Shown here in pieces: positions 28,272 through 36,719 of a stretch of 64,000 nt of DNA. The DNA is from Streptomyces sp. NBC_01485 (GTDB lineage: Bacteria > Actinomycetota > Actinomycetes > Streptomycetales > Streptomycetaceae). The stretch is from the NCBI RefSeq assembly GCF_036227125.1, contig NZ_CP109435.1, positions 5,828,001 through 5,892,000 on the forward strand, in the 5' to 3' direction. The notes beneath the pieces were generated by a model that was not told the DNA's origin, searched no databases, and saw only the letters and a list, made by a program, of their open reading frames with translations. Position 1 is the first letter of the stretch. Every line of letters begins with the position of its first letter. A program made the translations under genes and the position numbers.

Positions 28272-29561
28272 GTGGCGGTGCAGGAGGCGAGGCAGGGCGT
28301 GGCCCCTGGCCCGGGGGCGGGCGCGCACGAGGGCGGCTGCACCTGCGGCGGCTGCCCGCACGGGGCGCGTGAGGGGCACCGGCGCGCGGTGGCCGAGTTC
28401 CTGCTGAGACGGGACGAGTTCGCCGCCGGACAGGGCCTGCCGGCCGCCGTCGCCCACTCCGCCTCCGCCTCCCGGCAGTGGGTCTCCGAGGAGCTCACCC
28501 AGTCCGCGGAACTCGTCGCCGACCGCGGGCGCGCCGAGGGCGGGGCCTGGCTGGCCCGCCTGTGGCTCCGCACGGCGGTCACCGTGTGGGTGACGGTCGT
28601 CGCACTGCTGCTGGTCCAGTCCCTGACCGCCATCGGCGCGGGCTGGACCGCCGCCCGCACCGCCGGACTGCTCGCCGCGCTCGTCGTCGCCGGCGCGCTG
28701 ACCGCGGCCTCCTGGTTCCACCGGGCACGCGGCGGGGCGCTCGCCCCGGTGATCGGCGAGGACAACCGCCTCTCCACCTCCCGCGCGGTCGCCGCAGCCT
28801 GGGTCCTGCTCGTCGCCTACGCCGTGCTGGTCCTGGTCGGACGGCTCGCCGCCGCCTCCGGCCACGCCGAACGCGACGCGCTCATCGCCGGGCTCGACCT
28901 CGCCCGCGGCGCCGGCGTGGTGACCGTCCTCGCCGTGGTCTGCGGCATCGCCGTGCTGGTGCGCCGGGTGGTCGGCCTGCGCGTCCTCGCCCAGCGGCTG
29001 CAGAAGGTCCGCGCCCACCGTCCGCGCGCCGCCGACCTGCTGACGGACGACGCCGGCCGCGGCACCTTCGCCGACATCCAGTACGTCGTGATCGGCGCCG
29101 TCGCCCTCGCCTTCGCCGCGGTCCGGCTGGCCCGCCGCCCCGACCAGCTCCCCGACCTGCCCTGGGGCCTGGCCGTCGTGGTCCTGGTCTCGGCCGCGAC
29201 CTACCTCGCCGGCAAGTACGCCGAGGGCGGCCGCCCCGTCATCCTCTCCGTCGTCCGCTCCCGCGAGGCCGGCGACCTCGACGCCCCGATCCGTACCGGC
29301 GACGACATCGAGATCCGCGGCGCCGGCTTCGTCCCGCCCGGTGCCCAGAGCGCCGACCGCCTCTCCCGCATGGTCGTCCGCATCGGCCCGGTCCACGTCC
29401 ACGTCCCCCTCGTCCCGGTCTCGGGCGGCTTCAGCAACCCCACCGACGCCGTACTCACCGTCCCCGTCCCGGCGGACGTGGAACCGGGGCGGGTCGAGGT
29501 ACAGGTCGTCACAGCGGCGGGAGTCGAGACCAACCGGTACGCGATCGACGTGACGGAGTGA
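28272..29561 (+). CDS. polytopic membrane protein with C-terminal beta-sandwich domain
   Basis: A 429-residue protein. A cytosolic Cys-containing start (G-G-C-T-C-G-G-C-P-H) and a helical region are followed by about six membrane helices between residues 100 and 320. A C-terminal 100-residue domain contains D-D-I-E-I-R-G-A-G-F-V-P-P-G and ends R-V-E-V-Q-V-V-T-A-A-G-V-E-T-N, an IPT/TIG-like immunoglobulin pattern. The GTG start has AAAGGCAGG upstream. I do not recognise the family. The C-C-C cluster near residue 25 could bind a metal. Confidence 0.65.
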   Translation: MAVQEARQGVAPGPGAGAHEGGCTCGGCPHGAREGHRRAVAEFLLRRDEFAAGQGLPAAVAHSASASRQWVSEELTQSAELVADRGRAEGGAWLARLWLRTAVTVWVTVVALLLVQSLTAIGAGWTAARTAGLLAALVVAGALTAASWFHRARGGALAPVIGEDNRLSTSRAVAAAWVLLVAYAVLVLVGRLAAASGHAERDALIAGLDLARGAGVVTVLAVVCGIAVLVRRVVGLRVLAQRLQKVRAHRPRAADLLTDDAGRGTFADIQYVVIGAVALAFAAVRLARRPDQLPDLPWGLAVVVLVSAATYLAGKYAEGGRPVILSVVRSREAGDLDAPIRTGDDIEIRGAGFVPPGAQSADRLSRMVVRIGPVHVHVPLVPVSGGFSNPTDAVLTVPVPADVEPGRVEVQVVTAAGVETNRYAIDVTE

Positions 29562-29828
29562 ACGGGCGGGTGGCGTGAACCGGAGGGTGGGGCGAACGGG
29601 CGGTTGGGCGAATGGGCTGTGGAGCGAACGGGCGGTGCGGCGAGAGGCCGGTGGAGCGAAAGGTTGGTGGAGCCAACGCGCTGGGCCGAGTGAACCGGTA
29701 GGGCGGGACACCCGTGCCAACGACTGGTGGGACGGAGAGCCCGTGCCGGCAGTTGAGCGCACCCCCCATTTCGTACGTATGGTCTGTTGAGGGGTCCCAC
29801 CACTGCGGGCGAGAGGCGGCTACGGGCG
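29562..29828 (+). repeat. degenerate GCGAACGGGCGGT repeat region
   Basis: 267 bases with at least five imperfect copies of a GTGGGGCGAACGGGCGGT-type unit between 29562 and 29700. No gene is supported. The DoxX gene begins immediately after. Confidence 0.6.
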
Positions 29829-30362
29829 ATGACTCACAGCATGCGGACGGACACCTACCCCCCTTACCTCGACGGCGGCGGACGTGGCTGGCGGGACACC
29901 GCCACCCGGTACGCCCTCGTTCCCCTGCGCATCTTCCTCGGCGTCACCTTCATCTACGCGGGCCTCGACAAACTCACCGACAGCGCCTTCCTGAAGGACA
30001 GCGGCGCCGGCTCGATCGGCGACACCATGCGTGCCGTCCGTGACTCCTCGGCCATCCCGGCCCTGGTCGACATGGCTCTGAAGAGCCCCGTCGGCTTCGG
30101 CTACGCCATGGCCTTCGGCGAACTCGCCGTCGGTATCGGCACCCTGCTCGGCCTCCTCACTCGCATCGCCGCGCTCGGCGGCGCGCTGATCTCGCTCAGT
30201 CTGTGGCTGACGGTGAGCTGGGCCGCGTCCCCGTACTACTACGGCAACGACCTCGCCTACCTCATGGCCTGGCTGCCCCTCGTCCTCGCAGGCGCCCCGG
30301 TCCTCTCCCTCGACGCCGTCTGGCGCAACAGGCGACGCCAGAGGGTGGGAGGCCTGAGCTAG
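29829..30362 (+). CDS. DoxX family membrane protein
   Basis: A 177-residue membrane protein with four hydrophobic helices. The first is R-I-F-L-G-V-T-F-I-Y-A-G-L-D-K, and the second motif G-Y-A-M-A-F-G-E-L-A-V-G-I is typical of DoxX/SURF4-like proteins. From family knowledge, related mycobacterial proteins act in redox stress complexes, but no partner is nearby. ATG 29829 gives M-T-H-S-M-R-T-D; the upstream Shine-Dalgarno (GAGAGG) is distant. Confidence 0.8.
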   Translation: MTHSMRTDTYPPYLDGGGRGWRDTATRYALVPLRIFLGVTFIYAGLDKLTDSAFLKDSGAGSIGDTMRAVRDSSAIPALVDMALKSPVGFGYAMAFGELAVGIGTLLGLLTRIAALGGALISLSLWLTVSWAASPYYYGNDLAYLMAWLPLVLAGAPVLSLDAVWRNRRRQRVGGLS

Positions 30363-30616
30363 CGCCCGGCCCGGTCGGCCCTTGCCCGGGTTGGCCTTCG
30401 CCTGGTCGGTTCTCTCCCGGCTGACCCTATGTTTGGCCGGTCCTCGCCCGGTCGTCTCGGCTGACCCTCGCCTGGTTGGCTGTCGCCCTGCTGCCCTTGC
30501 CCGGTCGCCCCTCGCCTGGCCGGCCCCCCTCCCCGCTGAGTCCTCGTCCTCTCCGGCACGCGGACCGGGGCGGCCGTGTGTGCCCTGAGGCCTGGCGGCC
30601 GCGTGGTCAGCCGCGG
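30363..30616. repeat. intergenic TCGCCTGGTYGGC-type degenerate repeats
   Basis: 254 bases between convergent genes, dominated by variants of CTCGCCTGGTCGG and CGGCTGACCCT. No gene is supported. Confidence 0.5.
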
Positions 30617-30862
30617 TCAGGGGGCCGTGTCGGTGCCGGGCTCGGTTGTTGCGGTGCGGCGGGACGGGCCGCTTCGTCTGCGTATGCTCCGGGCCACGAC
30701 GCCCGTCGCGCCCGCCAGACAGAGGCCGGCCATGACGACGGGGATCACCACGAACCACGGCGTTTCCCAGAGGCCGCCCGCATCACCTGCGTAGATGACG
30801 CCCGCGAGGGTGAAGAAGGCGCCGGCGACCAGCCTGCCGGGCCGGAACTCATGACGCAGCAC
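30617..30862 (-). CDS. small membrane protein, translationally coupled to the PspC gene
   Basis: An 81-residue protein with two hydrophobic helices (L-V-A-G-A-F-F-T-L-A-G-V-I-Y-A and W-F-V-V-I-P-V-V-M-A-G-L) and a basic/Thr-rich tail. The GTG start overlaps the 3' end of the upstream PspC gene by 14 bases, indicating coupling. The family is unknown. Its pairing with a PspC protein suggests envelope-stress involvement (inference). Confidence 0.75.
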   Translation of the reverse strand: MLRHEFRPGRLVAGAFFTLAGVIYAGDAGGLWETPWFVVIPVVMAGLCLAGATGVVARSIRRRSGPSRRTATTEPGTDTAP

Positions 30863-32501
30863 GGGTCACCTCCGCCTGTCCGACGCCGACCTGGAGGTCG
30901 AGGTCGATGGTTCCGGCGTCCGCCTTGCCCGAGAGCGGCGACAGCGTCACCTCCCTGTGCTTGCCCGGCTCCACATCCACGTCCTTCTTGTCGTCACCCG
31001 GTAGCTGGATATCTCCCAGCCCCACGTCGATCCTCACCTTCACGGTCACGTCCGGCGGCACGATCACCCGCAGCCGGCCCGCCCCCACCTCGGCGTTGGT
31101 GGTCACCGTCTGCCCCTTGGCCAGGGCCAGCCGGGACAGGTCCAGGGTGCCTTCGCCGGTGCCCAGGTCGTAGGCCGTCCGTACGTCCGCCACCGCCGTG
31201 GGCCGCCACGTCGTGTCCGTCCAGTGCGTGCCGATGTCCTTCGGCAGGACGGCCGTGCCGGCCAGCAGGCCCGCCGTGACGATCGCCAGGAACACCGACC
31301 CCGCGCCCGTACGTCCGAGGAACGAACTGACCGCGATGCCCACGCCGAGCACGATGAGCGCCGCCGCCAGGCCGGCCTGCAGGCTGGTGCCGAGCGGGTG
31401 CTCGTCCCAGGCGAGCCGGGTGACGATGCCGCCCGCGAGCACGGCGAGCAGGAAGATCCAGCCGCCGACCCAGCGCGGGCCGCGCGGTCCGGCGTCCGGC
31501 TCGCGCGGGGTGCGTATGTCCTCGGGGCGGCGCGTGTGGCCGATCAAGTCGACGTTGATGGTCGCCGTGATGTCCCGGTTGCCGGACGCCCACGGGCCCC
31601 ACAGGTAGCCCGTGCCGCCGTCGTGCGTGCCGTCCTTGACGATGGGGTCGCGCCACCAGGAGGGGTGGGCGGTGGGGACCGGCGGCGCCTGGGCCTCCGG
31701 CGGGGCGTCGGCCACGGCCTGGGCGGCCAGCGGGTCGGCGTCGGAGGAGTCCCGGTGCCGAGACCAGTAACCGGCGCCCGCGAGGAGTAGGGAGACGACG
31801 ACGGCGAAGGTCAGCACGCTGCCGTTGTTCAGCATCGACAGGAACACCCCGCAGCCGACCAGGGCGAACAGCACTGCCGTGAGGGCCTGGCCGTCGACCC
31901 GGCCGGTCAGGAGCTTGCGCACCTCGTTCTGCCCGTCGTCGGCGTACGGGACGAAGAGCCAGGCGAAGCCATAGAAGATGAGGCCGATGCCGCCGGTCGC
32001 GGAGAGCACGGCGAGCGTGATCCGGAAGATCACCGGGTCCATGTCGCACTGCCGCCCGAGGCCCGAGCACACGCCGGCGAGCATTTTATGCTCACGGTCC
32101 CGCCGGAATCTGAGCGGCGGGCCGCCCGCTTCGGTGTCGCCTGCTTCGGTATCGGGCGCTTCGGCATCGGCCGCAGCCCCGGCCGCCGCCTCGTTCGCTG
32201 TTCCGCCCTCTGCCCTGTTCTCTGCTCTGGTCCTTGCCCCTGTCGTGCTCTCTGCCCTGCTCCCTGCCCCGGCGGTTGTCGCGGCCTCGATGGCCGCCTC
32301 GGCCGCCGTCCTGTCGTCCGCTTGCTCGGACGGGCCGCGTTCCTCTTCTGCGTGGCCTCCCTGTTCTCCGTGCGCGCCCGCCCGCCCGTGCGCGCGAGGC
32401 TTCTCACCCGCGGCGCCCGGGGCGCCGGGGGACGGGGCGGCCGCGTCGGGCGCGGTGCCCCCGTCGGGCACGGCGTCCGCGGCGTGCTGGTGATCTGTCA
32501 T
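30849..32501 (-). CDS. PspC domain membrane protein
   Basis: A 550-residue protein. A long acidic, Ala/Glu-rich disordered N-terminus (about 150 residues) leads into a PspC domain: R-D-R-E-H-K-M-L-A-G-V-C-S-G-L-G and a hydrophobic helix ending G-F-A-W-L-F-V-P. Further membrane helices follow. The beta-rich C-terminal segment (T-V-T-T-N-A-E-V-G-A-G-R-L and I-D-V-G-L-G-D-I) resembles the LiaF-type adhesin-like domain. ATG 32501 has GGAG just upstream. It is divergent from the PspC-domain sensor kinase, a conserved arrangement suggesting one signalling module in which this protein senses envelope state (inferred). Confidence 0.82.
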   Translation of the reverse strand: MTDHQHAADAVPDGGTAPDAAAPSPGAPGAAGEKPRAHGRAGAHGEQGGHAEEERGPSEQADDRTAAEAAIEAATTAGAGSRAESTTGARTRAENRAEGGTANEAAAGAAADAEAPDTEAGDTEAGGPPLRFRRDREHKMLAGVCSGLGRQCDMDPVIFRITLAVLSATGGIGLIFYGFAWLFVPYADDGQNEVRKLLTGRVDGQALTAVLFALVGCGVFLSMLNNGSVLTFAVVVSLLLAGAGYWSRHRDSSDADPLAAQAVADAPPEAQAPPVPTAHPSWWRDPIVKDGTHDGGTGYLWGPWASGNRDITATINVDLIGHTRRPEDIRTPREPDAGPRGPRWVGGWIFLLAVLAGGIVTRLAWDEHPLGTSLQAGLAAALIVLGVGIAVSSFLGRTGAGSVFLAIVTAGLLAGTAVLPKDIGTHWTDTTWRPTAVADVRTAYDLGTGEGTLDLSRLALAKGQTVTTNAEVGAGRLRVIVPPDVTVKVRIDVGLGDIQLPGDDKKDVDVEPGKHREVTLSPLSGKADAGTIDLDLQVGVGQAEVTRAAS

Positions 32502-32665
32502 GACTCCATGGTGGCGGGCGAGCCGCCCTCGCGGCAGTCGGAATGACCCTGGTCGGACCCTGATATCGGCCCTGATCCGAGGCAGGGGAGGTGTTCGACC
32601 TGCGAGGGCCCCGAAGATCAGGGGCGTCTCGGGGACGAACCCTGATGCCCGGCATCGGAGCCCGT

Positions 32666-33973
32666 GTGACCATCGTTGGCATGCCGGAAGCCGTAGCAGC
32701 GCCACTCGTCGAACCGCGGCCGCCGCGCAAGCTCTACCGCAGCAGCGACGGACGCTGGCTGGGTGGCGTGGCGCGGGGGCTCGCCGGGCATCTCGGGTTG
32801 CCCGTCGTGTGGGTGCGGCTCGTCTTCGCGGGCCTGTTCATGGCGGACGGCCTCGGTGCCCTGCTCTACGCGGCCTTCTGGTTCTTCGTGCCGCTCGGGA
32901 TCGGCGGTGTCGGCGACCAGAAGCCACCGTCGTTCGTCGCCACCGAGACGGCGCCCGACGGCCGCCGCAGACTCGTCGCCCGCAAGCCGGACAAGGGGCA
33001 GATCGTCGCCCTGCTCCTCATGGTCGTCATCGCCATGGTCTTCGTGGGCAACGTGAATCTGGGCAACGGCGCCAAGGCGTATCTGCTGCCCGCCGTCCTC
33101 GTCGGCGCGGGCGTCGCCCTCGTCTGGCGCCAGGCGGACAACGCGCGCCGGGCCCGCTGGGTCGAGGCCGGCCGCAGACGTCGTACGCTCACGCTCCTGC
33201 GCGCGGGCGCCGGGGTCCTGCTGGTCACCGCCGGTGTCTCCGGCACCTTCGTCCTGCAGGGCTCCGCCGCCCACCTCGGCTCCGTCCTGCAGGCGGCCCT
33301 CGCCGTGATCGTCGGCATCACGCTCCTCGCCGGTCCCTACCTGGTGCGCATGACACAGGATCTCTCCGAGGAGCGCCTGATGCGCATCCGCGCCCAGGAA
33401 CGCGCGGAGGTCGCCGCCCACGTCCACGACTCGGTGCTGCACACCCTGACCCTGATCCAGCGCAACGCGGAGAACGCCGGGGAAGTGCGCCGCCTCGCCC
33501 GCGCCCAGGAGCGCGACCTGCGCACCTGGCTCTACAAACCCGAGGGCACCGGCAAGGAGGAGGCCGACGAGCCGACCACGGTCGCCGACGCGGTGCGGCG
33601 CAACGCCGCCGAGGTCGAGGACAAGCACGGCGTCCCCATCGAGGTCGTGGTCGTCGGCGACTGCCCGCTCGACGAACGGGTCGGCGCACAGATGCAGGCC
33701 GCGCGCGAAGCGATGGTGAACGCGGCCAAGTACGGTGGCGAGGGCGGCGCCGTGCAGGTCTACGCCGAAGTCGAGGGCAGGACGGTCTTCGTGTCCGTCC
33801 GTGACCGGGGGCCCGGCTTCGACTTCGACTCGATACCCGCCGACCGCATGGGCGTTAGAGAATCGATCATCGGCCGCATGGAGCGCCACGGCGGCACGGC
33901 GCGGCTGCGGGCGGTCCCGGGCGGCGGCACGGAGGTCGAGCTGGAGATGGAGAGGGCGGAGAAGACGTCATGA
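32666..33973 (+). CDS. PspC-domain sensor histidine kinase
   Basis: A 435-residue kinase. The N-terminal PspC domain (S-S-D-G-R-W-L-G-G-V-A-R-G-L-A-G-H-L) is followed by several membrane helices (about residues 40-225). The dimerisation/phosphoacceptor segment A-H-V-H-D-S-V-L-H-T-L contains the likely His near residue 254. The HATPase domain has R-E-A-M-V-N-A-A-K-Y (N box) and V-R-D-R-G-P-G-F (G1 box). This is the NarL-type HisKA_3 layout. GTG 32666 is chosen because GGAG lies 5 bases before it. ATG 32681 and ATG 32645 are alternatives. It overlaps its response regulator by four bases. Confidence 0.88.
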   Translation: MTIVGMPEAVAAPLVEPRPPRKLYRSSDGRWLGGVARGLAGHLGLPVVWVRLVFAGLFMADGLGALLYAAFWFFVPLGIGGVGDQKPPSFVATETAPDGRRRLVARKPDKGQIVALLLMVVIAMVFVGNVNLGNGAKAYLLPAVLVGAGVALVWRQADNARRARWVEAGRRRRTLTLLRAGAGVLLVTAGVSGTFVLQGSAAHLGSVLQAALAVIVGITLLAGPYLVRMTQDLSEERLMRIRAQERAEVAAHVHDSVLHTLTLIQRNAENAGEVRRLARAQERDLRTWLYKPEGTGKEEADEPTTVADAVRRNAAEVEDKHGVPIEVVVVGDCPLDERVGAQMQAAREAMVNAAKYGGEGGAVQVYAEVEGRTVFVSVRDRGPGFDFDSIPADRMGVRESIIGRMERHGGTARLRAVPGGGTEVELEMERAEKTS

Positions 33974-34770
33974 GCGATCCGACCGAGACGACCGACACGA
34001 ACGAGACGACCGATACCAACGGCATGAACGGCGCGAACGGCACGATGGGAGCGGCGGGAGCGGCCGAGCCGGCCGGGCCGGCGAAGGCTTCCGGTGACGG
34101 CGCGGGCGGGCGGCATGTGCGCGTGGTCCTTGTCGACGACCACCGCATGTTCCGTACGGGTGTGCAGGCCGAGATCGGCCAGACCGAGCAGACCGGCGTC
34201 GAGGTCGTCGGGGAGGCGGCGGACGTCGACCAGGCGGTCACGGTCATCACCGCGACCCGGCCCGAGGTCGTCCTGCTCGACGTCCACCTGCCGGGCGGCG
34301 GCGGGGTCGAAGTGCTGCGCCGCTGCGCCCCGTTGATGGCCGACGCCGAGCAGCCGGTGCGGTTCCTCGCGCTGTCCGTGTCGGACGCGGCGGAGGACGT
34401 GATCGGGGTGATCCGGGGCGGCGCCCGGGGCTATGTCACCAAGACGATCACCGGCACCGACCTGGTCGCCTCCATCTTCCGGGTGCAGGAGGGCGACGCG
34501 GTGTTCTCGCCGCGCCTCGCCGGGTTCGTCCTCGACGCCTTCGCCTCGACCGACGCCCCTCCGGTCGACGAGGACCTCGACCGTCTCACCCAGCGCGAGC
34601 GCGAGGTTCTGCGGCTCATCGCCCGGGGCTATGCCTACAAGGAGATCGCCAAGCAGCTCTTCATCTCCGTCAAGACGGTCGAGTCGCATGTCTCGGCGGT
34701 GCTGCGCAAGCTCCAACTGTCCAACCGTCACGAACTGACCCGGTGGGCGACGGCACGGCGGCTGGTGTGA
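33970..34770 (+). CDS. LuxR/NarL-family response regulator
   Basis: A 266-residue protein. A 45-residue Thr/Asn/Gly/Ala-rich tail (E-T-T-D-T-N repeats) precedes the receiver domain (V-V-L-V-D-D-H; phospho-acceptor in L-L-D-V-H at about D104). The C-terminal LuxR HTH has L-T-Q-R-E-R-E-V-L-R-L-I-A-R-G and V-K-T-V-E-S-H-V. ATGA overlap with the kinase gene shows translational coupling. It is likely phosphorylated by the adjacent PspC kinase. Targets are unknown; the divergent PspC gene is a natural candidate. Confidence 0.93.
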   Translation: MSDPTETTDTNETTDTNGMNGANGTMGAAGAAEPAGPAKASGDGAGGRHVRVVLVDDHRMFRTGVQAEIGQTEQTGVEVVGEAADVDQAVTVITATRPEVVLLDVHLPGGGGVEVLRRCAPLMADAEQPVRFLALSVSDAAEDVIGVIRGGARGYVTKTITGTDLVASIFRVQEGDAVFSPRLAGFVLDAFASTDAPPVDEDLDRLTQREREVLRLIARGYAYKEIAKQLFISVKTVESHVSAVLRKLQLSNRHELTRWATARRLV

Positions 34771-34779
34771 ACGGGGGCC

Positions 34780-35859
34780 TCACACGACTCGGGTCGCGCC
34801 GGCGAACGGCATCTCGTCGATCGGTGCCACGCGCACCGGAGCCGACGGGTTCGGGGCGTGGATCATCTGGCCGTTGCCGATGTAGAGGCCGACGTGGGTG
34901 ATGCCGGAGTAGAAGAACACCAGGTCGCCCGGGAGGAGTTCGGAGCGGGAGACGCGCTGTCCGGCGCCGATCTGGGCGTAGGTGGTGCGGGGCAGGGAGA
35001 CGCCGGCGGAGCGGTACGAGGCCAGGACGAGCCCCGAGCAGTCGAAGGCGTTCGGCCCGGTCGCGCCCCACACATAGGGGCTGCCGAGCTTGGTGTAGGC
35101 GTAGGAAACGGCGGCCGCCGCACGGGAGTTGGGGGCGTCGGCGGTGGCGGAGCCGGGTGCCGGGAGGCCGGCGCGGCCGTCCGTCGAAGCGCGTGAGGCG
35201 CGGTCGCCCGTGGTGGCGTCACCGGCTGCCTCGCCGATCCGGGAGCGTTCCGCCGCCGTCAGCCGGGACAGCAGGCGGCGGGCCGCGTCCAGTTTGCCGG
35301 TGATCGTTTTCTTGTGCGCGTTCAGTTCGGCCTGACGCGTCTTGAGCGAGGTCAGTTCGACGTGCGCGGCGCCGCGCAACTGCTCGATCTCGCGCAGCTG
35401 TCTGCGGACCCGGGTGACGGCGGCGGACTGGCGGTCGCCGGCCCGTTCGGCGAAGGCGGCCCCGTCGAGATACTGGTCGGGGTCGTCGGAGAGAGCCAAC
35501 TGCACAGAGGGGTCGAGTCCGCTGCTGCGGTACTGCGCCGCCGCCATCGAACCCAGCGTCTCCCGCGCCGAGTTGAGCTTCTCCTCCTTGCGTGCCGCCT
35601 CGTCGCGCAGGGTTTTCAGCCGCTGCTCGGCCGCCGTCGCCTTCTCCTGGGCGCCGTTGTACTTCTCGGTGGCTTCCTCCGCCTCCTGGTACAGCTTGGC
35701 CACCTTGGCCTTGACCTGGGCCGCAGTCAGGTTCGGCTCGGCCTGTCCGGTCCCGTCGAAGGCCGTCGCCGTCGCCGCGCCCGCGAGGGCGAGCGTGAAC
35801 GCCGTACGGGCCGTCTGGCCGCCGAGCGAGCGCTGTCGGGGCTTGCGGTGCGCTGCCAC
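34780..35859 (-). CDS. secreted NlpC/P60 cell-wall endopeptidase
   Basis: A 359-residue peptidoglycan hydrolase. The signal peptide follows a K-P-R-Q-R start, and a long coiled coil (about residues 35-200) comes next. The C-terminal NlpC/P60 domain has Y-V-W-G-A-T-G-P-N-A-F-D-C-S-G (catalytic Cys274) and H-V-G-L-Y-I-G-N-G (His). It should cleave D-Glu/DAP stem-peptide bonds. GTG 35859, starting V-A-A-H-R-K, is favoured because it fits the family start. The Shine-Dalgarno (AAAGGAC) is about 12 bases away. It is convergent with the response regulator with only a nine-base gap. Confidence 0.88.
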   Translation of the reverse strand: MAAHRKPRQRSLGGQTARTAFTLALAGAATATAFDGTGQAEPNLTAAQVKAKVAKLYQEAEEATEKYNGAQEKATAAEQRLKTLRDEAARKEEKLNSARETLGSMAAAQYRSSGLDPSVQLALSDDPDQYLDGAAFAERAGDRQSAAVTRVRRQLREIEQLRGAAHVELTSLKTRQAELNAHKKTITGKLDAARRLLSRLTAAERSRIGEAAGDATTGDRASRASTDGRAGLPAPGSATADAPNSRAAAAVSYAYTKLGSPYVWGATGPNAFDCSGLVLASYRSAGVSLPRTTYAQIGAGQRVSRSELLPGDLVFFYSGITHVGLYIGNGQMIHAPNPSAPVRVAPIDEMPFAGATRVV

Positions 35860-36365
35860 GTGGGACTGCACGTCCTTTCTTACGACCGCCTCGTCCGTCC
35901 GCACGGCTACCGGGTGACCGCCGGGGGAGCGGACGGGCGGCCTGGGGGAGCGGCTGACGCGTCCGGTGACGGCCCGCACAGGGGAGGCGGGACGCCGCCG
36001 GACCTTCTCGGCGGTGGTGGCCGACTGCCGCCCCTGGCCCGGGCGGCGGTGGGGAGCCGGTCACCTGGGGGAGGACGCTAGGCCCGTTTATGTCGGGTCG
36101 GTAACGCGAAGTACGGAAGTGACGCGAGCGGACTGCCGGGTGACCGGATGTGTCCGACAACCCGGGCCGGGCGCGTCGGGTTCGCGGGGTGCGCTGACCG
36201 AAGCGGTGATTCCGGGACATCGCCGAGCGGCGGATGCTATGGAGCGCATATATGCAAGTGCCGTCGATGAGAGGAGGGGAGAGGAAGGGTGAGGAAGGGA
36301 GCAAGGAAGGTGAGGGGAGGGCCGGTGTCGGGTGGGGTGGAGGGGGCTGATTAGCATCCGGCTTC
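35860..36365. other. divergent intergenic region, purine tract
   Basis: 506 bases between divergent genes. The first 200 bases form the leader of the NlpC/P60 gene; no clear ydaO-type structure could be seen. A nearly pure G/A tract covers 36268-36347 on the plus strand. No gene is supported. Confidence 0.45.
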
Positions 36366-36719
36366 ATGGGCGTACTCATCCATCTTTTCGTCGGCCTGCA
36401 CATCATCGGCATCGCCGCGCTCCTGGGCGGCTTCCTCACACAGATGAAGGTGATGGGCCAGGGCACGGCCCGCTTCGTTCCCGCGATGCTGCACGGCGCG
36501 GCGACGATGCTGGTCACCGGCGTGATCCTCGTCGGCCTCAACCAGGCGGACGACCAGCCCGTCAACACCGTCAAGATCGGCGTGAAGCTGGCCCTGCTGA
36601 TCGTGATCCTGGGCCTCGTCTATGTGAAGCGGGACGACGAGAAGGTGGAGAAGCCGCTGTTCGGCCTGGTCGGACTGCTGACCGTGGCGAACATCTTCAT
36701 CGCGGTGCTCTGGACCTGA
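36366..36719 (+). CDS. small integral membrane protein
   Basis: A 117-residue protein with about four hydrophobic helices: L-I-H-L-F-V-G-L-H-I-I-G-I-A-A-L, M-L-H-G-A-A-T-M-L-V-T-G-V-I-L-V, A-L-L-I-V-I-L-G-L-V-Y-V and L-F-G-L-V-G-L-L-T-V-A-N-I-F-I-A. It is conserved in Streptomyces as I recall, but function is unknown. Its 3' end overlaps the convergent TDT-family gene by 23 bases. Confidence 0.75.
   Translation: MGVLIHLFVGLHIIGIAALLGGFLTQMKVMGQGTARFVPAMLHGAATMLVTGVILVGLNQADDQPVNTVKIGVKLALLIVILGLVYVKRDDEKVEKPLFGLVGLLTVANIFIAVLWT

Noticed and set aside
35860..36100. Possible second c-di-AMP riboswitch before the NlpC/P60 gene at 34780
   Set aside because: A CGCGTCAGCCGCTCCCCCAGGC stretch faintly resembles the 3' conserved segment, but the GGAGCCGGGGAACC and GGGGTGAATC segments could not be found.
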